Source: an uncultured Eubacteriales bacterium (GTDB taxonomy: Bacteria > Bacillota > Clostridia > Oscillospirales > Acutalibacteraceae). From it: DNA of 32,746 bases. The first letter of the stretch is position 1, and every line of letters starts with the position of its first letter. The translations under genes were made by a program, and so were the position numbers. Under the pieces are notes generated by a model that saw nothing but the letters and a program-made list of their open reading frames with translations, had not been told where the DNA came from and ran no database searches. The DNA lies in NCBI GenBank assembly GCA_934486705.1, contig CAKSQS010000026.1:1-32746 (forward strand), written 5' to 3'. This document shows, piece after piece, positions 1-7,612 of this stretch.

Positions 1-228
1 GCAATTTACATTTTTATTGTGGAGCATAAGCGCATTAAAAAAATACCCTTTTCAAAAATGCTGCTTTATATTTTCACCTGGCCTACCTTTGATATAATCG
101 GGCGGTACACCCAGTATGTGGCGCTGTTTAAAAAGGTTACCTGGAAACCCATACCGCACGAAAGCAAGGTTACAATAGACGATATTCACGAGTCGGGCGA
201 AACAAAAGAAGCCGCAAATGTAAGATAA
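1..228 (+). CDS. C-terminal end of probable family 2 glycosyltransferase (5' truncated by window)
   Basis: The reading frame is open from base 1 and ends at TAA 226-228, so only the last ~75 residues of a longer protein are present. The piece has a hydrophobic stretch (LLYIFTWPTFDIIGRY) followed by a basic FKKVTWKPIPH motif and a short polar tail. That arrangement, a last membrane helix followed by K-W-x-P-I-x-H, is typical of the C-terminus of membrane-bound family 2 glycosyltransferases that make exopolysaccharide or cell-wall glycans. The catalytic domain lies outside the window, so the assignment rests on this tail only. GTG at 19 is an internal codon, not a start. An inverted repeat about 35 nt after the stop could terminate it. 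There is no obvious link to the sugar-use cluster further right. Confidence 0.5.
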   Translation, partial: AIYIFIVEHKRIKKIPFSKMLLYIFTWPTFDIIGRYTQYVALFKKVTWKPIPHESKVTIDDIHESGETKEAANVR

Positions 229-239
229 CTGAATTGCTT

Positions 240-379
240 GAAATTAACCGATTGTGTTTTATGCCGCACTGTTTAAGGCAAGCCTTAAACAGTGCGGGCT
301 TTGGCTCTAAGCTTTTAGTAAATTCCGAGCCGTTGTCGGTTTGAACACATTGTATCTCTTTCGGGGAAAAGAAAAACAA
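240..379 (-). pseudogene. Remnant of IS481-like (rve/DDE) transposase
   Basis: Read on the minus strand, this stretch encodes about 45 residues closely resembling the integrase core of IS481-type transposases: a QTDNGSEFT segment containing the second catalytic Asp, then LFKACLKQCGIKHN. Family members have DNG-x-EFT followed by LF(E)xxLxxxGIKHxxIRPYTPRHNGKVER. Similarity stops at about GIKHNRLI, where the RPYTPRHNGKVER segment should begin, and nothing recognisable lies before the match. The gene is therefore broken at both ends and cannot be functional. It lies between a glycosyltransferase tail and a tRNA gene, a common place for insertion-sequence debris. No terminal inverted repeats or target duplications could be recognised. 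Confidence 0.7.
264..297. repeat. Perfect 16-bp inverted repeat, possible terminator
   Basis: Arms 264-279 and 282-297 are perfectly complementary (CCGCACTGTTTAAGGC and its reverse complement) around a 2-nt AA centre. It lies 35 nt after the stop of the glycosyltransferase remnant and inside the decayed transposase fragment. RNA from either strand would fold into a very stable hairpin, but no T-run follows on either strand, so it is not a textbook intrinsic terminator. It could still slow transcription or protect a 3' end. Confidence 0.5.
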
Positions 380-386
380 AAAAATA

Positions 387-415
387 TTGACATAATGGGT
401 TTAGTGTGATAAAAT
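387..415 (+). promoter_or_regulatory. Promoter of tRNA-Ser
   Basis: A perfect -35 box TTGACA (387-392) is followed after exactly 17 bp by a -10 box TAAAAT (410-415). The mature tRNA begins 19 nt after the -10 box, as expected for a strong housekeeping sigma-A promoter driving a stable RNA. It sits directly beside the transposase remnant. Confidence 0.8.
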
Positions 416-434
416 AATCTGGTCATATAAATTC

Positions 435-522
435 GGAGAGGTATCGAAGCGGTCATAACGAGGCGGTCTTGAAAACCGTTTGCCCAAAAGGCACATGGGT
501 TCGAATCCCATCCTCTCCGCCA
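435..522 (+). tRNA. tRNA-Ser (anticodon TGA)
   Basis: The acceptor stem pairs GGAGAGG (435-441) with CCTCTCC (512-518), followed by discriminator G 519 and an encoded CCA (520-522). The anticodon stem is GCGGT/ACCGT (463-467/475-479). Its 7-nt loop CTTGAAA places TGA at 470-472, which reads UCA and related serine codons. A long variable arm, typical of serine tRNAs, lies between the anticodon stem and the T-arm, whose loop contains GGTTCGAATCC. It has its own promoter upstream and a terminator starting right after the CCA. It is a complete, normal-looking housekeeping gene. Confidence 0.95.
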
Positions 523-557
523 AAAATCCCGTTCACAAAAGTGAACGGGATTTTTAC
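522..557 (+). terminator. Rho-independent terminator of tRNA-Ser
   Basis: A 15-bp perfect stem (522-536 with 541-555; core ATCCCGTTCAC / GTGAACGGGAT) with an AAAA loop ends in a run of Ts. The left arm overlaps the last A of the tRNA CCA. Confidence 0.9.
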
Positions 558-597
558 TTTTTACCTCGTACCTCTTACCTCAAAATAAAAATTGTAA

Positions 598-622
598 AAG
601 CAAGGTTGCACCTTGCTTTTTT
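598..622. terminator. Probable bidirectional terminator between tRNA-Ser and the LacI-family gene
   Basis: The stem AAGCAAGGT / ACCTTGCTT around a short TGC loop is followed by seven Ts on the plus strand and by four Ts on the minus strand. It lies between the rightward tRNA unit and the stop codon (680) of the leftward regulator gene, so it can serve both. The rest of 557-680 shows nothing else. Confidence 0.7.
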
Positions 623-679
623 TGTATTACAGCGATATAAACATTATTCTGTTGCATTGTGCCGAGATGGTTTATTTCC

Positions 680-1705
680 TCATTTATTGCCCGTAACATC
701 CTTTACCGAACAGCGCTCAACTATTTTGTAATTTATGTTACTGATAATGCCGACATTGTGCGTGGCGTCGGTTTCCTGTCGATTTATAAGTGATATTCCG
801 GCGTAATAACCGATAGAATAACCGTTCTGAACAACGATAGTCAGCTTCGGATTGAAAATTTCACCTAAATATATATCATCAAAGCCGATTATTGATAAAT
901 CGTTCGGTATAGAGATGTTTTGCTGGGGGGCTTCCCATAAAACACGGTACGCCATATAAGTACCTACGCATAAGAGAGCGTCAAACAGCTCAATTTGGTC
1001 AAACGCTTTTAAAACCGAATCGCGGCTTTTTGAAAACTCATACGGAACATCGAAGATTATTCTGTTGTCAATGGGAAGCTTTGCGTCATTCAATGCCTTT
1101 ATATAACCTGCCTGACGAATCCGTGAAGAGCTGGATTCATCGCATTTTAAAAGACCGATGCGTCTGTGCCCCTTGGTAATTAAGTAGTTGGTAGCCTCAT
1201 AGGCAGCCTTTTCATCATCCATTTGCACTATTGTTCCGTTTGGTATGGGAACAGAGTCAAAGCATTGCACTACCGGCATTGCGTCTGCCAATTCCGTTAT
1301 ATCTTCAGATGATGTTTTCGGCGAAACCAGAATTGCTCCGCAAAAATTTTCTTCTATTGCAATTTTGTAAAAACGTTTTTCCGCTTCGCGGTTTTTGTAT
1401 GAATGCATTATGACCGGCACAAGATTGTGACGCAGCACGGAATCGTACACTCCGGTAATGAAGCTGTCGTAAACCAGCTCGTTTGAAGTGGGTATGGAAA
1501 GCAAAATAAAAGGGCTTTTATTGCCGTGCAGGGGTGTTTTATTGAAAACGTAACCGAGCTCTTTTGCGGCGAGCATAATTTTACGGCGGGTTTCTTCGGA
1601 AACATTGTCCTTATTGTTAAGTACGCGTGAAACGGTCGCTGTAGACAAATTTGCGAGTTTTGCAACGTCGTTAATGGAAACGTTTTTTCTTTTATTTTTC
1701 TCCAT
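680..1705 (-). CDS. LacI-family transcriptional regulator
   Basis: The 341-aa length is standard for the family. Residues 9-31 form the N-terminal helix-turn-helix with the signature NDVAKLANLSTATVSRVLNN, followed by a hinge region. The rest is a periplasmic-binding-protein-like effector domain, with family landmarks such as GAILVSPK, NYLITKGHRRIGLL and DLSIIGFDDI. LacI proteins usually repress nearby sugar-use genes until a sugar binds the effector domain. The gene is divergent from the large ABC/glycosidase cluster, and the intergenic region holds two identical palindromes, so it is very likely the local regulator. ATG at 1705 is preceded by a purine-rich GGAGAAAGG at some distance. The inducing sugar cannot be read from sequence. 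Confidence 0.93.
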   Translation of the reverse strand: MEKNKRKNVSINDVAKLANLSTATVSRVLNNKDNVSEETRRKIMLAAKELGYVFNKTPLHGNKSPFILLSIPTSNELVYDSFITGVYDSVLRHNLVPVIMHSYKNREAEKRFYKIAIEENFCGAILVSPKTSSEDITELADAMPVVQCFDSVPIPNGTIVQMDDEKAAYEATNYLITKGHRRIGLLKCDESSSSRIRQAGYIKALNDAKLPIDNRIIFDVPYEFSKSRDSVLKAFDQIELFDALLCVGTYMAYRVLWEAPQQNISIPNDLSIIGFDDIYLGEIFNPKLTIVVQNGYSIGYYAGISLINRQETDATHNVGIISNINYKIVERCSVKDVTGNK

Positions 1706-1745
1706 GCGGTATCTTGCCTTTCTCCGATCTGATGATCATAATGCA

Positions 1746-1774
1746 ATTATAACAAAAACATTTAATGATTACAA
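1746..1774 (-). promoter_or_regulatory. Promoter of the LacI-family gene
   Basis: On the minus strand, TTGTAA (plus coordinates 1769-1774) and TATAAT (1746-1751) are separated by exactly 17 bp. The -10 box is about 40 nt upstream of the ATG at 1705. Operator 1 (1854-1867) lies 79 bp further upstream, so direct repression by steric block is unlikely unless a loop forms. Confidence 0.65.
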
Positions 1775-1853
1775 GCAAAAAAATAACCCGTATCGAAAGA
1801 AATACGACTTTTGTCAATTCCCGCACACTGCAAGGATATACTTTAAAGTTGCA

Positions 1854-1867
1854 ATGTAAATTTACAT
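1854..1867. promoter_or_regulatory. Operator candidate 1 (palindrome ATGTAAATTTACAT)
   Basis: A 14-bp perfect palindrome lies 30 bp upstream of the -35 box of the ABC cluster promoter. The same 14 bp occur again at 1989-2002. Two identical copies between a LacI-family gene and its divergent cluster make a regulator-binding site the best explanation. It lacks the central CG typical of LacI-family operators, so the regulator could also be another protein. Confidence 0.65.
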
Positions 1868-1897
1868 AACTATTTTGACGTTTTTTCTAAAAAAAGC

Positions 1898-1926
1898 TTG
1901 CAAAACTGGTTTTTACAGTGTATAAT
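1898..1926 (+). promoter_or_regulatory. Main promoter of the rightward ABC/glycosidase cluster
   Basis: TTGCAA (1898-1903), a 17-bp spacer and a perfect TATAAT (1921-1926) form a good sigma-A promoter. The predicted start is near 1933, giving a ~140-nt leader before the first gene at 2074. It is the only strong promoter noticed by eye before the long plus-strand gene run, and it is bracketed by the two palindromes. Confidence 0.75.
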
Positions 1927-1987
1927 CGATTTAGAAAAGAAGAATAACTACGATATAAATTACCAAATTTAACCGAAGGAACGTTTA

Positions 1988-2003
1988 AATGTAAATTTAC
2001 ATT
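1988..2003. promoter_or_regulatory. Operator candidate 2 (AATGTAAATTTACATT)
   Basis: This second copy of the palindrome is extended to 16 bp and lies in the transcribed leader, 61 bp after the -10 box. The centres of the two copies are 135 bp apart. A further small palindrome, CCGTATACGG, lies at 2034-2043. Confidence 0.65.
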
Positions 2004-2073
2004 AGAGTGCGACGTGTATTTCCCGTGTAAAATCCGTATACGGTGCTTTAATATTTTCAAGAGGTGAAGAAAA

Positions 2074-2958
2074 TTGAAAAAATGGAATAAATACAATCTC
2101 AAAAAAGGCGCTAAGGGCTATGCGTTCATTGCGCTGTTTTTGATAGGTTTCCTTTTTTTCTTTCTTGTTCCGTGTATACAGTCGTTCAAATACAGCTTCG
2201 GTACAGTAAGTTATGATTCCGGTTTCAGCTTTAAGTACATAGGCTTAGATAATTATTATCGGGCGTTTCGTGTGGATGCAAAATATATAAGAGTATTGCT
2301 CTCCTCTTTGGGGCAGGCTATGGCAAATATTCCGATAATATGTATTTTTGCGTTTCTTATGGCGTGCCTTATAAAGGATTATATGCCGGGCAGAAATTTT
2401 TTCAGATCCGTGCTGTTTTTGCCGGTTTTAATTTCCTCGGGAGTTATTGCCGCCATGGACGCAAACGATATGCTGCAAAAAAGTATGATGCAGCTTGAAA
2501 CGAACGGCGCAGCTGCAGGCAGTTCAATGACAGCCGTTTTAATTGATATGGGACTGGGCGAAAAGCTAAGCGGATACATTATGTATGCAGTAGACGGCGT
2601 TTTTAATGTTGCAAGCAATTCCGGCGTGCAAATGCTTATATGCTTAACGGCACTGCAATCAATTTCACCCGCGCTTTACGAGGCTTCGGCAATAGAGGGT
2701 GCAACAGGATGGGAAGATTTTTGGAAAATAACCTTTCCGCTTGTAACTCCGCAGCTGCTTGTATGCGTTTTTTACACGATAATTGCGCAAATGCTTTCAG
2801 CCGAAAATTCCGTAATGTCCTTTATTAACAATATTAACTTTACCGATTTTGAATTGGGGTACGGTTCATCGCTTGCGTGGAGCTATTTTGTTATTGTGGC
2901 GGCGGTGCTTGCGGTGTTTGTGGGCAGCCTTACCGCGCTTTCTAAAAAATACGAATGA
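2074..2958 (+). CDS. Sugar ABC transporter permease (MalF/UgpA-type), pair 1
   Basis: This 294-aa integral membrane protein has an N-terminal helix (YAFIALFLIGFLFFFLVP), several further helices and a cytoplasmic EAA loop near residue 203 (EASAIEGATGWEDF followed by FPLVTPQ), the site that contacts the ATPase in carbohydrate importers of the MalFG type. A fairly long extracytoplasmic loop around residues 130-170 is rich in Met, Ala and Gly. It is the first gene after the operator-flanked promoter. The TTG start is supported by GAGGTG 7 nt upstream; the next ATG would delete the basic N-terminus. The partner is the next gene. No ATPase is encoded in the window, so a shared MsiK-like ATPase elsewhere is likely. 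The substrate is probably an oligosaccharide. Confidence 0.92.
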   Translation: MKKWNKYNLKKGAKGYAFIALFLIGFLFFFLVPCIQSFKYSFGTVSYDSGFSFKYIGLDNYYRAFRVDAKYIRVLLSSLGQAMANIPIICIFAFLMACLIKDYMPGRNFFRSVLFLPVLISSGVIAAMDANDMLQKSMMQLETNGAAAGSSMTAVLIDMGLGEKLSGYIMYAVDGVFNVASNSGVQMLICLTALQSISPALYEASAIEGATGWEDFWKITFPLVTPQLLVCVFYTIIAQMLSAENSVMSFINNINFTDFELGYGSSLAWSYFVIVAAVLAVFVGSLTALSKKYE

Positions 2959-2972
2959 TACGGGGGATTGTA

Positions 2973-3884
2973 ATGAATAGCTATACGCTGAAAAAACGAG
3001 CCGACAAGGCTCTTGTTACGGCGGGAAAATACATTATTCTTTTAGGGGTCTGCTTTATTATTCTGTATCCTCTTTTTTCAAAATTTGTTATTGCTTTTAT
3101 GGATCGTCAGGATCTTATGGACGCATCTGTGAAATACATCCCCAAAAATTTCACTTTCAATAATATCCGCAGCGCAATAAGCGCCGTAAATTATTTTCCG
3201 AGCCTGCTTAAAAGCACGGCGTTTATACTTTCGCTTTCTGTTTTGCAAATATTTTCAACCATGCTTGCGGGCTACGGCTTTGCGCGTTTTGATTTTCCGT
3301 TGAAATCGGTGTTTTTTATGTGTGTACTGTTCACACTTATAGTGCCTAATCAGATAACCTCCGTTCCGATATACATATATTTCAATAATTTTAATCTTTT
3401 TGGTTTGCTTGGATCAGGCGGAATACGGCTCTTGGATACGCCCGTTCCGATGTTTTTGCTTTCGCTGACGGCTGTAGGGCTTAATAACGGCTTGTATATT
3501 TTCCTTTTCAGGCAATATTTCAGCGCTTTTCCGAAAGAACTGGAGGAGGCAGCCGGAATAGACGGAGCAAACGCTCTTCGTACCTTCGGCAGTATTATCG
3601 TTCCGAGCAGTAAGCCGATGATAGTTACATGTTTTTTGTTTAGCTTTGTATGGCAGTGGACCGATAATTTTTATCTTAATACCTTTTGGCCCAAAAACAG
3701 CTTTTTAATTACGCTGATTGAAAGGCTTCCGTTATCGGTGTGGATGCAGAACCCCGATGATTATTGGCGTTCTATTATGAATAACTGCGGCATTTTGTTG
3801 GTAATTGTGCCGCTTATTGTACTGTATTTGTTTTTGCAGCGCTATTTTGTTGAGAGTATGGAGCGGTCGGGACTGGTAGGATAA
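2973..3884 (+). CDS. Carbohydrate ABC transporter permease (MalG/UgpE-type), pair 1
   Basis: This ~303-aa membrane protein has six likely helices and an EAA loop (ELEEAAGIDGANALRTF then IIVPSSKP) typical of the second permease of CUT1 sugar importers. An in-frame ATG at 2955 overlaps the previous stop but has no ribosome site. ATG 2973 follows a GGGGG stretch at good spacing and gives the usual MNSYTLKKRADK basic N-terminus, so it was chosen. Together with the preceding gene it forms one heterodimeric channel. It may serve the chimeric binding protein that follows or the lipoprotein binding protein at 16861. Confidence 0.92.
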   Translation: MNSYTLKKRADKALVTAGKYIILLGVCFIILYPLFSKFVIAFMDRQDLMDASVKYIPKNFTFNNIRSAISAVNYFPSLLKSTAFILSLSVLQIFSTMLAGYGFARFDFPLKSVFFMCVLFTLIVPNQITSVPIYIYFNNFNLFGLLGSGGIRLLDTPVPMFLLSLTAVGLNNGLYIFLFRQYFSAFPKELEEAAGIDGANALRTFGSIIVPSSKPMIVTCFLFSFVWQWTDNFYLNTFWPKNSFLITLIERLPLSVWMQNPDDYWRSIMNNCGILLVIVPLIVLYLFLQRYFVESMERSGLVG

Positions 3885-3906
3885 CAGCTTTAAGGAGGAA
3901 GTCGGC

Positions 3907-6690
3907 TTGAATCGTCATTTATCGGTTAAAAGCATATTATCGGTGCTGTCGGCGGGTGCGCTGCTGCTCGGCATATGCCCTGTGTCCGCGCAAAATGCGG
4001 AGGTACGGCAGGAAATTGCCGCAGCAGTCTCAAACGGGTCGGATTACAGAGAGTATTCACTTACGGCGGCAGGCGCGGCGCTGTCCGATCAGAGCTTTAC
4101 GGCGAATTTAGGGGAGCTTTACCTTGACGGAGCTGCGTTCGACGGCGAAAAAATATCGTTTCCGTTCGGTGCAAGCATAGAGTGGAAGCTTGAATCCGTG
4201 CCGGAGGCGCGTTATGAAATTGAATTGAAATATGCCGCCCGCGAGGGCACAAGCGGAAATTTGGATTATTCTTTGAAGCTTGACGGCGAATATCCCTTTG
4301 AGGAATGCCGCTCCTTAACGCTTTTCAGAAATTATGAATTGCCGAACGGTAAATTTAAAAAGGACACTTTCGGAAATGAACTGCCGTATGAGCCTGAGGA
4401 ACGCTTTGAATGTACAACAGTGTGCGTGAGCGATAAAAGCGGAAAGCAGCAGAGTCCCTTTTTGTTCCGTCTTTCATCGGGAGAAAGGTTAAGCTTTACA
4501 AATAACGGCTGTGAAATTTATATTTACGGCATAGCCCTTGTGCCGAACGAAAAGTCAGTTTCCTATAAAGATTACCGCAAGCAGAATGATGATACCGAAA
4601 TGGGAGAATATTCTCAAATAACAGAAGGTGAGGACGCGATTTCGGTCAATACGCCGCGCATCGGCGTTTCGTGCGACAGCAGCACCGCAGCGGTATCACC
4701 GGCAGCATGGGAAAACGATGTTATGAATTATATAGGCGGCGAGGGCTGGTCAACGCCGGGCGCTGCGGTTACATGGCAATTCAGTGTTCACAAAACCGGA
4801 TATTATAAAATAAGTTTTCGCGCACGTCAGGATTATACCGGCGGATTGTTTGTAAGCCGACGCCTGTTTATAGACGGCAAGATTCCGTTTGAAGAGGCAA
4901 ATGCGCTTGAGTTTCCCTTTGCAATGGGCTGGCAAGTGACGACGGTAGGTGATAAAAACGGCGATTACGAATTTTACCTTACAGAGGGACGGCATACATT
5001 GAGCCTTGAATGTGTGATAGGCAGTATGGGTGAATACGTATCCGAAATCGAAACGGCGCTTGATGAGCTTAACGGGGTGTACCGTCGGGTGCTTATGCTG
5101 ACAGGCACATCGCCCGATACAATGCGCGACTATTCCATTGAGGAAAAAATGCCGGAGATAAAAGCCCCTTTAAAGGAAGCCTACGATATTCTTGATAAAG
5201 TAAGCCGATCGCTTAAAAGCATAAGCGGACAAAACGGCACAGATAATGTGGTTTTTAAAGACCTTTTATATCAGCTGAAAACATTTATATCCGATATGGA
5301 GACCATTCCCTCAAAGATGTCAAGCTTTCAAAGCAATTTGAGCGCTATGGCAACGTGGATAAACAGTCGGTACGAGCAGCCGCTTGATATTGACTGCTTT
5401 GAGGTGCATACCGGAGCGCCGAAGAAAATAAGCACAGACCTGTTTACGGCTTTCAAATTTTTCTGTGTGCGTTTTTTGCGGACATTTTCGGACGGATACA
5501 CCTCTGCTGATTTGGGAAGCAAAAATACCGAAATAGAGGTATGGATTCCGACTGCGCGCGCAAGATCCGAGGTTATAAAGACGCTTATAAACGACAAATT
5601 TATTCCGCAGAATAATATAGACGTTAATATAAAGCTTATGACGGGTGCGGAATTGAACGCAATAGTTGCGGGGTTAGCTCCCGATGTATTGGTTGAGCAG
5701 GACGCCGGCGCACCGGTCAATTACGCCATGCGCAGGGCGGTTGCGGATCTTACGCAATTCTCGGATTTTGAGGAGGCAAGCAAGCGTTTTGCCGAGGCGA
5801 CATTCATTCCGTTCAGGTACAACGGCGGATGCTACGCATTGCCCGAGACAATGACTATTCCCATGTTATTTTACAGAACCGATATTTTCGAGCTTTTAAA
5901 TATTGACCCGCCGAATACATGGGATGATGTATACAGCATTATAGCGGTGCTTTCCGCAAATAATATGCAGTTCGGCGGAGTAAGCTTTGATATGCTTTTG
6001 TACCAGTTGGGCGGCAGCTACTATAATGCCGACGGTGTTTCAAGCGCTCTCGGAACTGACGCGGCGGTCAAGGCTTTTAAAATGTGGACGGAATTTTATT
6101 CCGATTACGGACTGCCGCTTTCTTACAATTTTCTTAACCGCTTCCGTTCGGGAGAAATGCCTGTTTCAATTGCGGATTATACCCTTGCAAATCAGCTTGA
6201 CGTTATGGCTCCTGAAATATCGGGTGATTGGAGTGTTGCGCCAATACCCGCAATGAATACGGAAGCAGGTCTGAACCGCACCGCGGTAACCGCCTCTACC
6301 GCATGCTACATTATTCAGGCAAGCCGGCACAAGCCCGAAGCGTGGGAATTTTTAAAATGGTGGACGGACGCTGATACCCAATATCAGTACAGCACAAGGC
6401 TTGAAAACAAGTTGGGCTCGGTAGCAAGGATAGGCGTTTCAAATTTGAAAGCGCTGGAAAGTATTCCGTGGTCGGCAAATATCCGCAGCTCAGTCAATGC
6501 CCAGCTTCCGCATCTGACTGCCGTGGAACAGGTGCCCGGCGGATATTTCACAAGTCGGCATATCAATAATGCTTTCAGACATGTTGTATATTACAACGAG
6601 AATGTAAGAGAGACGCTTAATGAGTATATTAACACTATAAATGAGGAAATCGCGGAACGCCGCAGAGAATTTGGACTTTCGGTAAAATGA
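3907..6690 (+). CDS. Chimeric extracellular solute-binding protein with N-terminal carbohydrate-binding-like domains
   Basis: This 927-aa protein is about twice the usual size of a sugar-binding lipoprotein. Residues 1-28 are a signal peptide ending near VSA-QN; the Cys nearby (LLGICPVSA) does not sit in a lipobox. Two beta-rich domains follow (about 45-215 and 240-375). The second has WQFSVHKTGYYKISFRARQ and a closing EGRHTLSLEC, a pattern seen in carbohydrate-binding-like sandwiches. A helical region (about 410-510) leads to a family-1 solute-binding domain from about 540 to the end, with GLAPDVLVEQDAG, YALPETMTIPMLFYRTDIF, PPNTWDDV and HKPEAWEFLKWW. TTG 3907 follows AAGGAGG at 8 nt. It lies between two permease pairs and most likely feeds the pair at 6704/7612. 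How it stays at the cell surface is unclear. Confidence 0.85.
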   Translation: MNRHLSVKSILSVLSAGALLLGICPVSAQNAEVRQEIAAAVSNGSDYREYSLTAAGAALSDQSFTANLGELYLDGAAFDGEKISFPFGASIEWKLESVPEARYEIELKYAAREGTSGNLDYSLKLDGEYPFEECRSLTLFRNYELPNGKFKKDTFGNELPYEPEERFECTTVCVSDKSGKQQSPFLFRLSSGERLSFTNNGCEIYIYGIALVPNEKSVSYKDYRKQNDDTEMGEYSQITEGEDAISVNTPRIGVSCDSSTAAVSPAAWENDVMNYIGGEGWSTPGAAVTWQFSVHKTGYYKISFRARQDYTGGLFVSRRLFIDGKIPFEEANALEFPFAMGWQVTTVGDKNGDYEFYLTEGRHTLSLECVIGSMGEYVSEIETALDELNGVYRRVLMLTGTSPDTMRDYSIEEKMPEIKAPLKEAYDILDKVSRSLKSISGQNGTDNVVFKDLLYQLKTFISDMETIPSKMSSFQSNLSAMATWINSRYEQPLDIDCFEVHTGAPKKISTDLFTAFKFFCVRFLRTFSDGYTSADLGSKNTEIEVWIPTARARSEVIKTLINDKFIPQNNIDVNIKLMTGAELNAIVAGLAPDVLVEQDAGAPVNYAMRRAVADLTQFSDFEEASKRFAEATFIPFRYNGGCYALPETMTIPMLFYRTDIFELLNIDPPNTWDDVYSIIAVLSANNMQFGGVSFDMLLYQLGGSYYNADGVSSALGTDAAVKAFKMWTEFYSDYGLPLSYNFLNRFRSGEMPVSIADYTLANQLDVMAPEISGDWSVAPIPAMNTEAGLNRTAVTASTACYIIQASRHKPEAWEFLKWWTDADTQYQYSTRLENKLGSVARIGVSNLKALESIPWSANIRSSVNAQLPHLTAVEQVPGGYFTSRHINNAFRHVVYYNENVRETLNEYINTINEEIAERRREFGLSVK

Positions 6691-6703
6691 AAGAGGAATG
6701 CAT

Positions 6704-7612
6704 ATGAATGACGGTAAGCTTTTAAAAAAGAAAAAAACGGTTTTGCATTATTGGCGTGATTATGCGGCGATTGCTCCGTTCTTTATAATTTTCTTTACCC
6801 TTACGGTACTTCCCGTTGTAATTTCTATTTTTATAAGCTTTACATATTATAACATTTTGGAAACTCCGACCTTTGTGGGATTGCATAATTATCAAATGCT
6901 GCTGTTTCATGACGAGGTGTTTCAAAAGGCCGTTATGAACACGCTTGTTTTGGCGGTTATAATAGGTCCTGTGGGTTATATTGCCTCGCTTTTGATAGCG
7001 TGGATGCTCAATGAATTACCGAGCAGATTGCGTACGCTGTTGGTTTTCTTTATATATGCTCCCTCAATTTCCGGAAACGCGTTTCTGATATGGCAGCTTA
7101 TATTCAGCGAGGACGCACACGGTTACTTAAATTCCATGCTTATGTACCTCGGTATAACCGACGGAGTGGTTTATTGGCTGAGTGACCCGAAGTATATGAT
7201 GACGGTAGTTATAATCGTATCGCTTTGGATGAGCATGGGCAGCGGATTCCTGTCGTTCGTGGCAGGTTTGCAGGGCATACCCGCATCGCTTTTGGAAGCG
7301 GGAGTAATGGACGGAATTTCCAACCGCTGGCAAGAACTTTGGTTCGTGATCTTGCCGATACTGAAGCCTCAGCTTATGTTCGGTGCGGTAATGTCAATAT
7401 CGTCGGCATTTTCCGTCGGGGCTGTTTCTTCCGCACTTTGCGGAATGCCGAGTACCGATTACGCGGTTCATACCGTGCTTAATCATCTTACGGATTACGG
7501 CGGCACGAGATTTCAGATGGGATACGCCTCGGCTATAGCAACATTGCTGTTTTTGGCTATGCTTTTATCGAATGCGCTTGTTCAGCGCCTGTTAAGAAGG
7601 GTGGGGGAGTAA
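6704..7612 (+). CDS. Sugar ABC transporter permease (MalF-type), pair 2
   Basis: This ~302-aa membrane protein has a lysine-rich N-terminus, six predicted helices, and an EAA loop near residue 196 (LLEAGVMDGISNRWQELW then LPILKPQ). It is the first permease of a second CUT1-type importer, directly downstream of the chimeric binding protein. ATG 6698 is in frame but only 1-2 nt from AAGAGGA; ATG 6704 has correct spacing and was chosen. The ILKPQLMFG segment and the FVGLHNY motif in the first extracytoplasmic loop match the family. The next gene begins at its stop codon, indicating tight translational coupling. Confidence 0.92.
   Translation: MNDGKLLKKKKTVLHYWRDYAAIAPFFIIFFTLTVLPVVISIFISFTYYNILETPTFVGLHNYQMLLFHDEVFQKAVMNTLVLAVIIGPVGYIASLLIAWMLNELPSRLRTLLVFFIYAPSISGNAFLIWQLIFSEDAHGYLNSMLMYLGITDGVVYWLSDPKYMMTVVIIVSLWMSMGSGFLSFVAGLQGIPASLLEAGVMDGISNRWQELWFVILPILKPQLMFGAVMSISSAFSVGAVSSALCGMPSTDYAVHTVLNHLTDYGGTRFQMGYASAIATLLFLAMLLSNALVQRLLRRVGE

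Noticed and set aside
480..731. 83-aa plus-strand ORF running out of the tRNA-Ser gene
   Set aside because: It starts inside the tRNA, crosses two terminators and ends inside the LacI-family gene on the other strand.
1408..1746. 112-aa minus-strand ORF overlapping the 5' part of the LacI-family gene
   Set aside because: It is another reading frame of the same DNA; the LacI frame carries the full family signature and starts cleanly, so no frameshift is needed.
3979..4005. Cys in the signal peptide of the 3907 protein considered as a lipobox
   Set aside because: The residue before Cys is Ile (LLGIC), which does not fit the [GAS]-C rule, while VSA-Q gives a good ordinary signal-peptidase site.
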